Made by a program: the position numbers and the translations under genes. A stretch of DNA of 64,000 nucleotides from Bacillota bacterium (GTDB taxonomy: Bacteria > Bacillota > Clostridia > Lachnospirales > Lachnospiraceae), in contig JAEYOQ010000008.1 in the NCBI GenBank assembly GCA_023411555.1, positions 1 to 64,000 on the forward strand. Direction: 5' to 3'. The notes beneath the pieces were generated by a model. It was given only the letters and a program-made list of their open reading frames with translations, was not told where the DNA came from and did no database searches. Shown in pieces: positions 52,069-61,279 of the stretch (the stretch's first letter is position 1; the number at the start of each line of letters is the position of its first letter).

Positions 52069-54000
52069 TTAATACTTTCTGGCATTCTTTAGATGGTCTC
52101 TTCTGTCGTTATAGGCTTCTTTGATCTTGGGATTGGTATCACTGTCACCTATACCGACATGCCACCATGACTCATAGCCATCGGTCATTGACTTGGGAAG
52201 CACCTTCATATCAATCAGTACGCTATTATTTGTCTCCTTTGCATCAATAAGAGCCTTTCTCAACTCCTCCTTTGTCTTAACAGAGTAGGTAGTCAATCCA
52301 TAGCCCTTTCCGATCATGGCAAAATCGGTTACAATCAGACCACCGTCCTGTTTACCGGAGGTTTCGTTCCTATAACGGAAGGTAGTTGCCAGACTTCCGA
52401 TTCCTTTCCCCATCTGGAGATTGTTGATACAGCCAAATCCACAATTATCAAAGAGTAATATGGTTATTTTCTTATTCTCCTGAAGTGCAGTAGTAAGCTC
52501 GGAGTGCATCATCATAAAGGAGCCGTCTCCTACCATGGAATAGCAGGCACGTGAAGGCTCTGCAAGCTTCGCTCCAAGAGTTGCCGCAATCTCATAACCC
52601 ATGCAGGAATAAGCGTACTCCATATGATAAGCATCCTTGGTGTCCGTGGTCCACATTCTCTGAAGGTCTCCCGGAAGACTGCCGGAAGCACCAACAATGA
52701 TTGCATCCTCCTCAATCACTTCTCGGATAATACCAATGGCCTCTGTCTGTGTAAGTACTCCACCGGTCGCCTTGATAAATTCCTCCTCAATGCCCTCTTC
52801 CTTTGCCTTAATAAGGGACTGATAACCACTGGTGTAGGTGTTGCCGGTTAAAACTGTCATCTCCCGGTCCCAATACTCCTTCGCATCGGATATCTCATTC
52901 TGATAGGAGGAGTGATAAGCAGCCTTCTCCAGTTCTAGGGTTAACTCTTCGATTCCTCTCTTTGCATCTGCAACAATCGAATATCCATCCAGCTTCTGTG
53001 CATGATAGCTTGATACATTCAACAGAACAAAATCTACCTCAGGATTACGGAACAGCTCCTTGGAACCAGTAGTAAAATCCGTCAGTCTTGTTCCAATTCC
53101 GATCACAACATCGGCTCCGGCTGCCAAGATATTCGCTGAATAATTACCGGTTACTCCGACTCCACCAAGGTTTAGAGGATGAGAAGAGGCTATAGCACTC
53201 TTACCGGACTGTGTCTCCCCAAAGGGAATGTTGAATTTCTCACAAAACTCTGCAACTCTCTCCCCTGCTTCGGAATATCTGACACCGCCGCCTATGATAA
53301 CAAAGGGCTTTTTCTTCTGACTGATCAGCTTGACCGCCTCTGATATCTCCTCTTCCTCTGGTCTGCGTCTATGTATTCTATGTACTCTTTTCTCGAAGAA
53401 GTAATCGGGATATTCATAGGCTTCTCCCTGAACATCCTGAGGAAGGCTGATGCATACGCCGCCTGCCAGCTCCGGATCTGTAAGAACTCTCATCGCATTC
53501 AGTAAAGCCGTCATCAGCTGTTCCGGACGATATACCCGATCCCAGTATCTTGAGACCGGACGAAAAGCATCACTTGTTGTGATGGAAGCATCGTGGAACT
53601 GCTCAATCTGCTGAAGTACCGGATCCGGCTGTCTAGTAGCAAAGGTATCACCGGTAAAGACCAGAAGTGGTACATTGTTTGCGGTAGCATCAGCTACTGC
53701 GGTTACCATATTAGCTGCACCCGGTCCAATCGACGAGGCACAGGCAATGATCCTTCTTCGGTTACTCTGTTTTGCAAAGCCGGCAGCAACATGTGCCATA
53801 CCCTGCTCATTTCTACCCTGATACACTTTTAGTTCATAGGGATTTTCCTCCAGTGCCTGACCTAATCCACAGACGATGCCATGTCCGAAGATGGTGAAGA
53901 TACCATCTACAAACTTCTCCGTCTTTCCATCCAGGCTTACGTATTGATTATCCAAAAACTTTACTATAGCTTGCCCAACCGTCATCTTCATAGAACCCAT
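52069..54000 (-). CDS. iolD: 3D-(3,5/4)-trihydroxycyclohexane-1,2-dione hydrolase
   Basis: A 643-residue thiamine-diphosphate enzyme that opens the ring of the inositol-derived dione to 5-deoxyglucuronate. The N-terminal pyrimidine-binding domain has the catalytic Glu in YQGRNEQGMAHVAAGFA; the central domain begins KKKPFVIIGGGVRYSEAG; the ThDP/Mg motif is GDGSFMMMHSELTTALQENK to NCGFGCIN. The length is standard for IolD. It starts after AAAGGAGGAGCAT, 11 bp behind iolB. Confidence 0.95.
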   Translation of the reverse strand: MGSMKMTVGQAIVKFLDNQYVSLDGKTEKFVDGIFTIFGHGIVCGLGQALEENPYELKVYQGRNEQGMAHVAAGFAKQSNRRRIIACASSIGPGAANMVTAVADATANNVPLLVFTGDTFATRQPDPVLQQIEQFHDASITTSDAFRPVSRYWDRVYRPEQLMTALLNAMRVLTDPELAGGVCISLPQDVQGEAYEYPDYFFEKRVHRIHRRRPEEEEISEAVKLISQKKKPFVIIGGGVRYSEAGERVAEFCEKFNIPFGETQSGKSAIASSHPLNLGGVGVTGNYSANILAAGADVVIGIGTRLTDFTTGSKELFRNPEVDFVLLNVSSYHAQKLDGYSIVADAKRGIEELTLELEKAAYHSSYQNEISDAKEYWDREMTVLTGNTYTSGYQSLIKAKEEGIEEEFIKATGGVLTQTEAIGIIREVIEEDAIIVGASGSLPGDLQRMWTTDTKDAYHMEYAYSCMGYEIAATLGAKLAEPSRACYSMVGDGSFMMMHSELTTALQENKKITILLFDNCGFGCINNLQMGKGIGSLATTFRYRNETSGKQDGGLIVTDFAMIGKGYGLTTYSVKTKEELRKALIDAKETNNSVLIDMKVLPKSMTDGYESWWHVGIGDSDTNPKIKEAYNDRRDHLKNARKY

Positions 54001-54011
54001 ATGCTCCTCCT

Positions 54012-54776
54012 TTACTCATTTAAAAGCCATTCATGTGCCGGATCATTATCCCGTGTAGTCCAGGGATTATTCTCCAGATGTCGTATCATCCAACAATAAT
54101 ACATGTTATATCCGGGGGCTGAAACCTGCGGATGAGTTAAGCCTCCCTTAATTGCTGCCGCACAGCCATCTGTTACCTTATAAGCCGTATCACCGATAAA
54201 ACATGCGCCGAAGCCCTGAGGTTTATCGAATTTGTAATAATACACCTCCGGTTGATCATGACTGTGAGGGATATAGCTGGACCATCTACCAGCCTTTGTA
54301 ATTACCTCACCGAGTACCATATTAGAATATGGTGCCGTCTTATAATCAAAAATAGTAAGTACCTCACGCTTTGCAGTGCCCTCCCATTGATCGGCACCCA
54401 TTAATTCTATCTTGCGATCCTCCGGTTCATAGAAACGGCCGGCAAAGCTTCTTTCATTATAAGTAGATTGAACCAATAGCTCCGTATCCATCTTTGGATA
54501 CACAGCAACCTTCGTATTTCTACATACATGAAGACAATAAGGAGCCTGGGTAAATACGCTCTCACGGCTAGCTCTGTCAATTCTTGATTCCCAGTGAAAT
54601 TCTACAGAACCTCCAAGCAATAAAAATGCTGTTTCCTTATCCTCCTCACAAAACACATAGGTCTTTCCCTTTTTCAATTGATATACTGTAATATCCATCA
54701 GCATATCCTTATTGAACCCGTCAACTCTGGATACTACTTTTTTTCCTTCCGCATTAAAAGCCAGATAATTTAACAT
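54012..54776 (-). CDS. iolB: 5-deoxy-glucuronate isomerase
   Basis: A 254-residue double-cupin enzyme converting 5-deoxyglucuronate to 2-deoxy-5-keto-gluconate. Metal ligands lie in IPHSHDQPEVYYYKFD and the later GLTHPQVSAPGYNMYYCWMIRH, and the C-terminal DPAHEWLL block is a hallmark of IolB. It is slightly shorter than the Bacillus enzyme (about 270). It is placed 11 bp before iolD and 26 bp after iolC in one operon. Confidence 0.94.
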   Translation of the reverse strand: MLNYLAFNAEGKKVVSRVDGFNKDMLMDITVYQLKKGKTYVFCEEDKETAFLLLGGSVEFHWESRIDRASRESVFTQAPYCLHVCRNTKVAVYPKMDTELLVQSTYNERSFAGRFYEPEDRKIELMGADQWEGTAKREVLTIFDYKTAPYSNMVLGEVITKAGRWSSYIPHSHDQPEVYYYKFDKPQGFGACFIGDTAYKVTDGCAAAIKGGLTHPQVSAPGYNMYYCWMIRHLENNPWTTRDNDPAHEWLLNE

Positions 54777-54802
54777 GATTACCCCCGTTATCTAATAAAA
54801 TA

Positions 54803-55831
54803 TCAATTCTCTTCACACATCATAGCAACTGTATCACCGTACTTCTCTTTGCTTTCCTTAATGAAGTCTTTAATCATATCTACTGATGGCATATCCTCAG
54901 AGCATGCATGACTGGCAACTAACAAGGCTGCCGAAGCACTTCCGAACTCCAGACAGTCGATGATTTCCCAACCCTCGAACAGACCATAGAGAAAGGCAGA
55001 TGCATATCCGTCTCCGCCTCCAAAGGATTTGAGTAGCTTCACCGGAAATGGCTTAATTCCGTAATGTTTGCCATCCTTGGTATAAGCAGTGGATCCCTCT
55101 TTACCATGCTTAATTACGACTATTTTAGCTCCCTGTCTATGCCAATATGCTGCTGTCTCTTTATCTGTCTCATAAGGTGCAACCAATCTCTGAGTTAGAT
55201 CATACTCTTCTCTGGAACCAAGAATAATATCACTATTCGATGCTACTATGGAATAATAGATTGCAATCTCATCCTCATTCTTCCAATTATAAGGGCGGTA
55301 ATCAATATCAAAGATAATACCCGTATTATGCTTTTTCGCTAGCTGCATCGCCTTCAAAGCAGCCTCTCTGCTAGGACTTTCTGCCAATGCGGTTCCTGAG
55401 ATCAAGATTGCTTTTGCATTCTTGATATATTCCTCATCCACGTCAGCTGTCTCTAACTTAAGATCCGCAGCCTCATTGCGATACATCAGTATGCTGCTCT
55501 GTGTCTCACTTAGTATCTCAGTAAAGGTCAATCCAAGCTTCTCACCATTCTTGCATCTACTGATGTGTGAAGTATCGATACCTTCCTTGGCAAAATAATT
55601 TGTTACAAAATCTCCAAACTGATCCTTGGACACCTTCGCGATAAAGCCAACCTTTCTTCCCAGCCTCGCCATACCTACTGCAATATTGGCAGGTGAACCA
55701 CCAAGATATTTCTTGAAGGTAGTGCTCTCTGCAAGTGGTTTGTAGTAATCCACCGGATTAAAATCGATTGCTATTCTACCGATGAGTACTAAGTCAAAGG
55801 GTCTATCCTTAGCAAATTCTATGTATCCCAT
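54803..55831 (-). CDS. iolC: 5-dehydro-2-deoxygluconokinase
   Basis: A 342-residue PfkB-family kinase that phosphorylates 2-deoxy-5-keto-gluconate. N-terminal signature LVLIGRIAIDFNPVDYYKPL and GGSPANIAVGMARLGRKVGFIAKV; C-terminal PfkB motif SFGGGDGYASAFLYGLFEG, with the catalytic Asp (GGDGYA). Length and motifs match IolC. The start lies 6 bp after the iolJ stop, after GGAGGTAATATATT. Confidence 0.94.
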   Translation of the reverse strand: MGYIEFAKDRPFDLVLIGRIAIDFNPVDYYKPLAESTTFKKYLGGSPANIAVGMARLGRKVGFIAKVSKDQFGDFVTNYFAKEGIDTSHISRCKNGEKLGLTFTEILSETQSSILMYRNEAADLKLETADVDEEYIKNAKAILISGTALAESPSREAALKAMQLAKKHNTGIIFDIDYRPYNWKNEDEIAIYYSIVASNSDIILGSREEYDLTQRLVAPYETDKETAAYWHRQGAKIVVIKHGKEGSTAYTKDGKHYGIKPFPVKLLKSFGGGDGYASAFLYGLFEGWEIIDCLEFGSASAALLVASHACSEDMPSVDMIKDFIKESKEKYGDTVAMMCEEN

Positions 55832-55837
55832 AATATA

Positions 55838-56686
55838 TTACCTCCATGCTCTGTCCTTGCTCTGAAATATGTTAATATGTTCGACTACATTTCTTTTCAT
55901 TCCTTCTACCATAGAAGCACTCAGGGAAAAATAATCCCTTTTATCCTCACTGCAGTACTGCCTTGCCGAGGTCTCCACAGATAAAAAATTAGCGGTAGCG
56001 ATGTTAATTTTTCGAATTCCGAGACGGATACACCTTCTAAAATCCTCCGCGCTGATGCCTGAACCTCCATGTAGCACCAAAGGCACCGGAACGATTTTCT
56101 TCGTTTCCTCAAGTACCTCAAATTTAAGATTAGGTTCCTCTTTATATAACCCATGGGCATTACCGATTGACAATGCGATTGCATCCACCCCTGTATGCTC
56201 ATACAATAGCTTCACTTCTCCAGGATCGGAAAGATACATCGTGTGATCAACAGAGCCATCCTCACTGCCTCCTAATTGCCCAACCTCTGCTTCCACACTT
56301 GCACCGTAACGATCTGCAAGCTTCTTTACTTCCTTAACCAGTTCGATATTCTGGTCAATGGGAAGATGCGAGGCATCGATCATAACAGAGGTGAAGCCAA
56401 GCTCCAATGCCTCATGGATGGCCTTTACATCCAAGCCATGATCAAAATGAACCGCTACAGGGACGCTGGCTTTTCTTGCAGCCGCCAACATCATCGGACC
56501 TAACATATGCAGCGGAGAATAAGGTAATCGTACCTGAGCTACCTGTAAGATGATCGGTGAAGAGCATTCTTCTGCTGCCTGAATCGCTCCCATTACCATC
56601 TCCATATTAGCTACACTGAAGGCACCAACTCCGTAATCCTCCCTATCTGCTCGTGATAAAATATTACTCAAACTAACTAGTGACAT
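55838..56686 (-). CDS. iolJ: 6-phospho-5-dehydro-2-deoxy-D-gluconate aldolase (class II aldolase family)
   Basis: A 282-residue zinc-dependent class II aldolase. It cleaves the phosphorylated deoxy-keto-gluconate to dihydroxyacetone phosphate and malonate semialdehyde. Zinc ligands are in VAVHFDHGLDVKAI, SIGNAHGLYKEEP and LVLHGGSGISAEDF; DASHLPIDQN is the catalytic Asp block. A generic fructose-bisphosphate aldolase role is possible but the operon position favours IolJ. It is the first gene of the iolJCBDE operon. Confidence 0.9.
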   Translation of the reverse strand: MSLVSLSNILSRADREDYGVGAFSVANMEMVMGAIQAAEECSSPIILQVAQVRLPYSPLHMLGPMMLAAARKASVPVAVHFDHGLDVKAIHEALELGFTSVMIDASHLPIDQNIELVKEVKKLADRYGASVEAEVGQLGGSEDGSVDHTMYLSDPGEVKLLYEHTGVDAIALSIGNAHGLYKEEPNLKFEVLEETKKIVPVPLVLHGGSGISAEDFRRCIRLGIRKINIATANFLSVETSARQYCSEDKRDYFSLSASMVEGMKRNVVEHINIFQSKDRAWR

Positions 56687-56752
56687 TCGTAAAATTATCC
56701 TTCCTTCTTATTAATCAGAGAATTATCAATAACTTACTAATCTTTTAACAAT

Positions 56753-56781
56753 AATCTACCACATATGCACTAGTTAGTCAA
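56753..56781 (-). promoter_or_regulatory. Promoter of the iolJCBDE operon
   Basis: Minus strand TTGACT (56776-56781), 17-nt spacer, TAGATT (56753-56758); about 60 nt before the iolJ start. A partly palindromic AT-rich stretch around it may bind the DeoR regulator. Confidence 0.55.
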
Positions 56782-56934
56782 TTATAATTACACAAAAACT
56801 CCCCAGATTAATACTTGATTCCTAAAATATCTGTAAAGCTGATATTTTTGGATATCCATCAATTACTAACCCAGGGAGTGTACCTAATTCCTATTCATCA
56901 TAATCAGTATAATAAATCAACCATTCTTTAGGCT

Positions 56935-57711
56935 TCAATCCTTTGATAGTGGTACAACAATCACTTCCACATTATTCTTCTCCAGCATAGAAAGCAGTGT
57001 CTGATCGACATTCTCATCGACGATTACCGTCTCCATCTCAGGTAGCTTAGCATAGGTGAGCATTCCACTCTCACCATATTTCGAGGAGTCGATCATCAGT
57101 ATCTTCTGATGACTGCCGGCAATTGCTGCCTTCTTAATCTCATACTCCAGCGGTGATGAATTCGTTACCATACCGCTATGAGTGATACCGGAAGAAGCCA
57201 TGAAAGCCTTGTTAATATTATACTTTTCCAGAGCACGAACCGTATCAGCAGAAGCAAAAGAATTGGTCTTTCTTTCAAGAGTACCTGGCAGACAGATAAG
57301 ATTAATATTCGGGATCGGGATTGCACGGTTTATCACGTTCAGGCTATGGGTAATTACAGTCACCGAGTTGCACTCCCTCATATAATCAACCATATACATA
57401 GTTGTAGTTCCTGAGTCGATAAAGATAATATCTCCATCCTCAACTAGCTTTGCAGCAGCCATGCCACAAGCGATTTTTCCCTGAATATTCTTAGACTGTC
57501 TCTCTTCAAATGGGACTAAATTCTCTTTCTGATTACTGCAGACACCTCCGTACACCTTACGAATAGCTCCCTTGCTCACCAGTTGAGCAACATCCAGGCG
57601 AACCGTATTCATAGATATATTAAATTTACTACGTAATTCCTCCATGGATACCAAATCATGTTCCATGATATATTGCTCCATCTGCTTGATCCGAATTGAT
57701 TTCATTCCCAT
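56935..57711 (-). CDS. iolR: DeoR-family regulator of inositol genes
   Basis: A 258-residue DeoR-type repressor. Winged helix at about 5-60 (RIKQMEQYIMEHDLVSMEEL; RSKFNISMNTVRLDVAQLVS), then the sugar-phosphate-binding domain with IFIDSGTTTMYMVDYM and VITHSLNVINRAIP; ASSGITHSG and LMIDSSKYGESGM are family blocks. It starts after GGAGGTACTAA. In Bacillus, IolR releases DNA on binding 2-deoxy-5-keto-gluconate 6-phosphate; the same is inferred here. It lies between the iolJ operon and divergent iolG. Confidence 0.88.
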   Translation of the reverse strand: MGMKSIRIKQMEQYIMEHDLVSMEELRSKFNISMNTVRLDVAQLVSKGAIRKVYGGVCSNQKENLVPFEERQSKNIQGKIACGMAAAKLVEDGDIIFIDSGTTTMYMVDYMRECNSVTVITHSLNVINRAIPIPNINLICLPGTLERKTNSFASADTVRALEKYNINKAFMASSGITHSGMVTNSSPLEYEIKKAAIAGSHQKILMIDSSKYGESGMLTYAKLPEMETVIVDENVDQTLLSMLEKNNVEVIVVPLSKD

Positions 57712-57769
57712 TTAGTACCTCCATATATTGCATCAACTACATATATATTACCATACTGGGGCAATAAAT

Positions 57770-57863
57770 CAATATATATTGTTTTATTCGGATCGTTTTT
57801 AATATATTTTACATATATTCTTATTAACTTTTAGTTGTATTTCAGTTATTATCATGCTATAAT
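57770..57863 (+). promoter_or_regulatory. iolG promoter and candidate IolR palindrome
   Basis: TTGTAT (57835-57840), 17-nt spacer, extended -10 TGCTATAAT (TATAAT 57858-57863). The perfect palindrome CAATATATATTG at 57770-57781 lies between the divergent iolR and iolG promoters and is a candidate operator. Confidence 0.55.
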
Positions 57864-57914
57864 CTATAGCATATTCACAAAAATATACCAACTACTAGAA
57901 AGGGAAATAAAATC

Positions 57915-58928
57915 ATGTTAAATATCGGTATTATTGGTGCAGGAAGAATCGGTAAAGTACATGCTGAGAGTATTACATATCACGTAAAGGATGCAAAGGT
58001 TGTAGCAATTGCAGATCCCTATATGAATGATGCAACCATGGAATGGGCAAAAAGCTTAGGAATACAGAAGGTACATACAGATTATCGTAACATCCTGCAG
58101 GATGACGAAATCCATGCAGTCCTTATCTGTTCCTCAACAGATACACATGCAGATATTTCAATTGAAGCAATCAAGGCTAATAAGCATGTATTCTGTGAAA
58201 AACCCATCTCACAGGACTTAGCTAAAATCAAGGCTGTTATGGAAGCTCTTGACCAGTCCAATGTTAAATTCCAGGTTGGTTTTAACCGCCGTTTCGATCA
58301 CAATTTCGAGGCAGTCCGTAAAGCGGTAGAAGAAGGAAAGATTGGCGATGTACATGTTGTAAAGGTAACCTCCAGAGATCCTGAGGCTCCTCCGCTTGAG
58401 TATGTAAAGGTATCCGGTGGTATGTTCCTTGACATGACCATTCATGATTTTGATATGGTTCGTTATCTGACCTCCAGCGATGTTGTCGAGGTATATGCAA
58501 GCGGTACTGCTTTAGTTAACCCCGCCATCAAGGATGCAGGCGATATCGATACCGCTATCATTACCATGAAGCTGGCCAATGGTGCCCTTGCTGTCATTGA
58601 CAACTCCAGAAAAGCTGATTACGGCTATGATCAACGTGCAGAGGTCTTCGGTTCCAAGGGTCAGGTCGCAGTTACCAATGATGCAGGCTCTACCGCAGTT
58701 CTTAGTACCGCAGCCGGTGTCACAGGAGAAAAACCCTTATACTTCTTCCTTGAGCGCTATATGGCTTCCTTCTCCAAAGAAGTATCCCTGTTCGTTCAGG
58801 CAGCACTCAATGATACTGAGGTTCCTGTAAATATTAATGATGGTTTACAACCGGTATTGATTGCCAAGGCAGCGAAAAAGTCTCTGGATGAAAATCGTCC
58901 GGTACTGCTTTCAGAAATCACCATGTAA
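57915..58928 (+). CDS. iolG: Inositol 2-dehydrogenase
   Basis: A 337-residue Gfo/Idh/MocA oxidoreductase that oxidises myo-inositol to scyllo-inosose with NAD. The Rossmann motif is IGIIGAGRIGKVHAESI; the catalytic EKPISQDL (Lys) and the inositol-binding blocks VGFNRRFDHNFEAV and GGMFLDMTIHDFDMVRYL are clear. It is divergent from iolR and the rest of the cluster, an arrangement in which IolR can control both sides. It starts after GAAAGGGAAATAAAATC. Confidence 0.93.
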   Translation: MLNIGIIGAGRIGKVHAESITYHVKDAKVVAIADPYMNDATMEWAKSLGIQKVHTDYRNILQDDEIHAVLICSSTDTHADISIEAIKANKHVFCEKPISQDLAKIKAVMEALDQSNVKFQVGFNRRFDHNFEAVRKAVEEGKIGDVHVVKVTSRDPEAPPLEYVKVSGGMFLDMTIHDFDMVRYLTSSDVVEVYASGTALVNPAIKDAGDIDTAIITMKLANGALAVIDNSRKADYGYDQRAEVFGSKGQVAVTNDAGSTAVLSTAAGVTGEKPLYFFLERYMASFSKEVSLFVQAALNDTEVPVNINDGLQPVLIAKAAKKSLDENRPVLLSEITM

Positions 58929-58968
58929 TACATTACCCAATCTAAATTAATATAAAGTATTTTTTACA

Positions 58969-58999
58969 GAGGCTGTCATAGGATGACAGCCTCCTTTTT
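58969..58999 (+). terminator. Intrinsic terminator of iolG
   Basis: A perfect 11-bp stem GAGGCTGTCAT (58969-58979) with its complement (58983-58993), three-base loop, then CTTTTT; 40 nt after the stop. Confidence 0.92.
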
Positions 59000-59057
59000 A
59001 CACCTTGTAATTACTACTTTATCCATTCTTATACACACCGCAAGACTCCAATTAAGC

Positions 59058-61250
59058 TTAATCTACAGCTATAATGTGAATGAGCTTACCCAGATAATCT
59101 CCCCACATATTATCAATTGAAAGACCTGCATGCATCAACGCACCACCGCTTAGCATGACCCCTGTCTCCTCAATACGGTATATCGTATTCTCACATAACC
59201 CCTTCAGGCGAACACGACGGGTACTGTAGTTTGGTCGTGCCATAACCTGAATATAGGTAACCAGTGCTTCCTTCCTATCCTTTGATACCACTTGGATACA
59301 ATCATATTCATGATTACTCTGATAGGAGGCTATCCGGTAATAATCACCGGTGCGGATCAAATCATTGAATTTATGGTAGGTCGCTACCTGTTCAGGGATC
59401 AGCATTCGATCCTCTTCCGGTATCTTCGTAATATCCAGCTCATAGCCGAAGGTTCCTGCAAGTGCCACATAACCTCTGGTTGCAAAGGGGGTACTACGAC
59501 CATTGGAGTGGCTTGGGCAATCTGCGATGTGAGCACCCATAGTAGACAGGGGGTAAATTAGGGCTGTTCCCTCTTGTATCCGCAGTCGCTCAATTGCATC
59601 GGTATCATCGGAGCACCAGATTTGAGGGCTGTAATATAACATTCCCGGATCGTATCTTCCACCACCGCTGGAGCAATTCTCAAGCAACAGATTCGGAAAA
59701 TCACTGATCAGACGCTCCTGCATCTCATATAAGCCTAGGACATAGCGATGATAAAGCTCTCCCTGTGAATCTGCATCAAGGCATACACTTCCAAGGTCCG
59801 TCAACGAACGGTTCATATCCCATTTCACATATTCGATATTCGCTGATCTCAGGACTTTAGCCATACTGTCATAGATTGCATCCCTAACTTCTTTCCTTGA
59901 GATATCTAGTACATACTGATTCCGATTAAGTGCGCCGGTACGTCCGGGAATTTGTATTGCCCAATCCGGATGCGCCCGATATAAATCTGAATCCGGAGAA
60001 ATCATCTCGGGTTCGAACCATAGTCCCAGCTTCATTCCTAATTTATTAACTTCTGTTGCAAGGTACGATAAGCCGCCCTTCAGCTTTTCTTCATTCACTA
60101 CCCAGTCACCCAAAGCTGAATTATCATCATTTCTTGCACCAAACCAGCCGTCATCAATTACCAGCATCTCAATCCCAAGTGTAGAGGCTTCTCTTGCTAT
60201 ACTAAGTAGCTTCTCACTATCGAAATCAAAATAAGTCGCTTCCCAGTTATTAATCAATATAGGACGCTTTTTATCACGATATTCTCCCCTGATTAAGTGA
60301 GAACGATATAAATCGTGGAAGGTTCTTGTCATCTGGCCGATACCCTCTGAGGAATAGACAAGTACTGCCTCGGGAGAGGTAAAGCTCTCACCCTGCTCCA
60401 GCTTCCAGCTAAAATCAACCGGATTGATCCCTATGGTCGCCCGAAGGGAACCAAACTGCACCACCTCAGCCTGAGCCATGAAGTTACCCGAATACACCAG
60501 ATGCATTCCATATACCTCGCCGTTATCCTCATTCGCATCCTTATCCATAACTGCCAAGAAGGGTTGCTCTTGATGTGAGGATACCCCTCTAAGAGAGGAA
60601 ATCAGTTGCTTTCCGTCCGTAATTCTTCTACGGTTAATCATCCTCTCCCTTGACCAGAGGCCATAAAGGGTCAGCATATCATATTCCCGGTTGTCCATAT
60701 CAAGACAGGCTGACAATACCTTCGTCAGATAGATGCTATCCTCTGATCCATTCTGAATTCGAACACTTCGGGTAATTACATCCAGCTCTTCAAATACAGT
60801 GTAAAGCAGTACAATCTGAAGCTTCAAAACCTTATCTTCACAGATAAGCTCCAGTGTCGTACAGGCTTTGGAATCACCAAAGGTTGCCGGAAGCCCTTCA
60901 AGCTTCGGCTTACCTGGATAGATTTTATGAGTAACATAGGATAGGCTACAAGCAGAATGTCCCAGCTTGGTTTTCACACTGAGACAGGACTCACGAAAGT
61001 CGCCAATCCCATGGGTAGAATACTCCATCGGTAAGCTATCCATAAAGGAAACTCTGTCCCGATTGTTTCTGGAAGGAACCTTTGCTCCATTATCAGTACG
61101 TAATAGATAGGTCAAGTCTTCATCCACTACTCTCTTTCCATAATAGATGTGGCCTACAAAATTTTCATCATCGACTATACCGATCATATAGGTTGATTTT
61201 GGTGTATCTAATTTAAAGATACGATTATTTTCACAATATCTTATTCCCAT
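59058..61250 (-). CDS. Alpha-galactosidase, GH36
   Basis: A 730-residue GH36 enzyme cleaving terminal alpha-D-galactose from raffinose-type sugars or galactomannan. The nucleophile is in EYVKWDMNRSLTD, the acid/base in WCSDDTDAIERLRIQEGT; LVIDDGWFGARNDD and GLWFEPEMISPDSDL are other family blocks. The N-terminal beta-supersandwich domain covers about 1-320. No signal peptide, so it is cytoplasmic. It is encoded 29 bp after a metallo-beta-lactamase-fold gene and is probably co-transcribed with it. Confidence 0.95.
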   Translation of the reverse strand: MGIRYCENNRIFKLDTPKSTYMIGIVDDENFVGHIYYGKRVVDEDLTYLLRTDNGAKVPSRNNRDRVSFMDSLPMEYSTHGIGDFRESCLSVKTKLGHSACSLSYVTHKIYPGKPKLEGLPATFGDSKACTTLELICEDKVLKLQIVLLYTVFEELDVITRSVRIQNGSEDSIYLTKVLSACLDMDNREYDMLTLYGLWSRERMINRRRITDGKQLISSLRGVSSHQEQPFLAVMDKDANEDNGEVYGMHLVYSGNFMAQAEVVQFGSLRATIGINPVDFSWKLEQGESFTSPEAVLVYSSEGIGQMTRTFHDLYRSHLIRGEYRDKKRPILINNWEATYFDFDSEKLLSIAREASTLGIEMLVIDDGWFGARNDDNSALGDWVVNEEKLKGGLSYLATEVNKLGMKLGLWFEPEMISPDSDLYRAHPDWAIQIPGRTGALNRNQYVLDISRKEVRDAIYDSMAKVLRSANIEYVKWDMNRSLTDLGSVCLDADSQGELYHRYVLGLYEMQERLISDFPNLLLENCSSGGGRYDPGMLYYSPQIWCSDDTDAIERLRIQEGTALIYPLSTMGAHIADCPSHSNGRSTPFATRGYVALAGTFGYELDITKIPEEDRMLIPEQVATYHKFNDLIRTGDYYRIASYQSNHEYDCIQVVSKDRKEALVTYIQVMARPNYSTRRVRLKGLCENTIYRIEETGVMLSGGALMHAGLSIDNMWGDYLGKLIHIIAVD

Positions 61251-61279
61251 TATTTATCTCCTTCTATAACAGCCTATAG

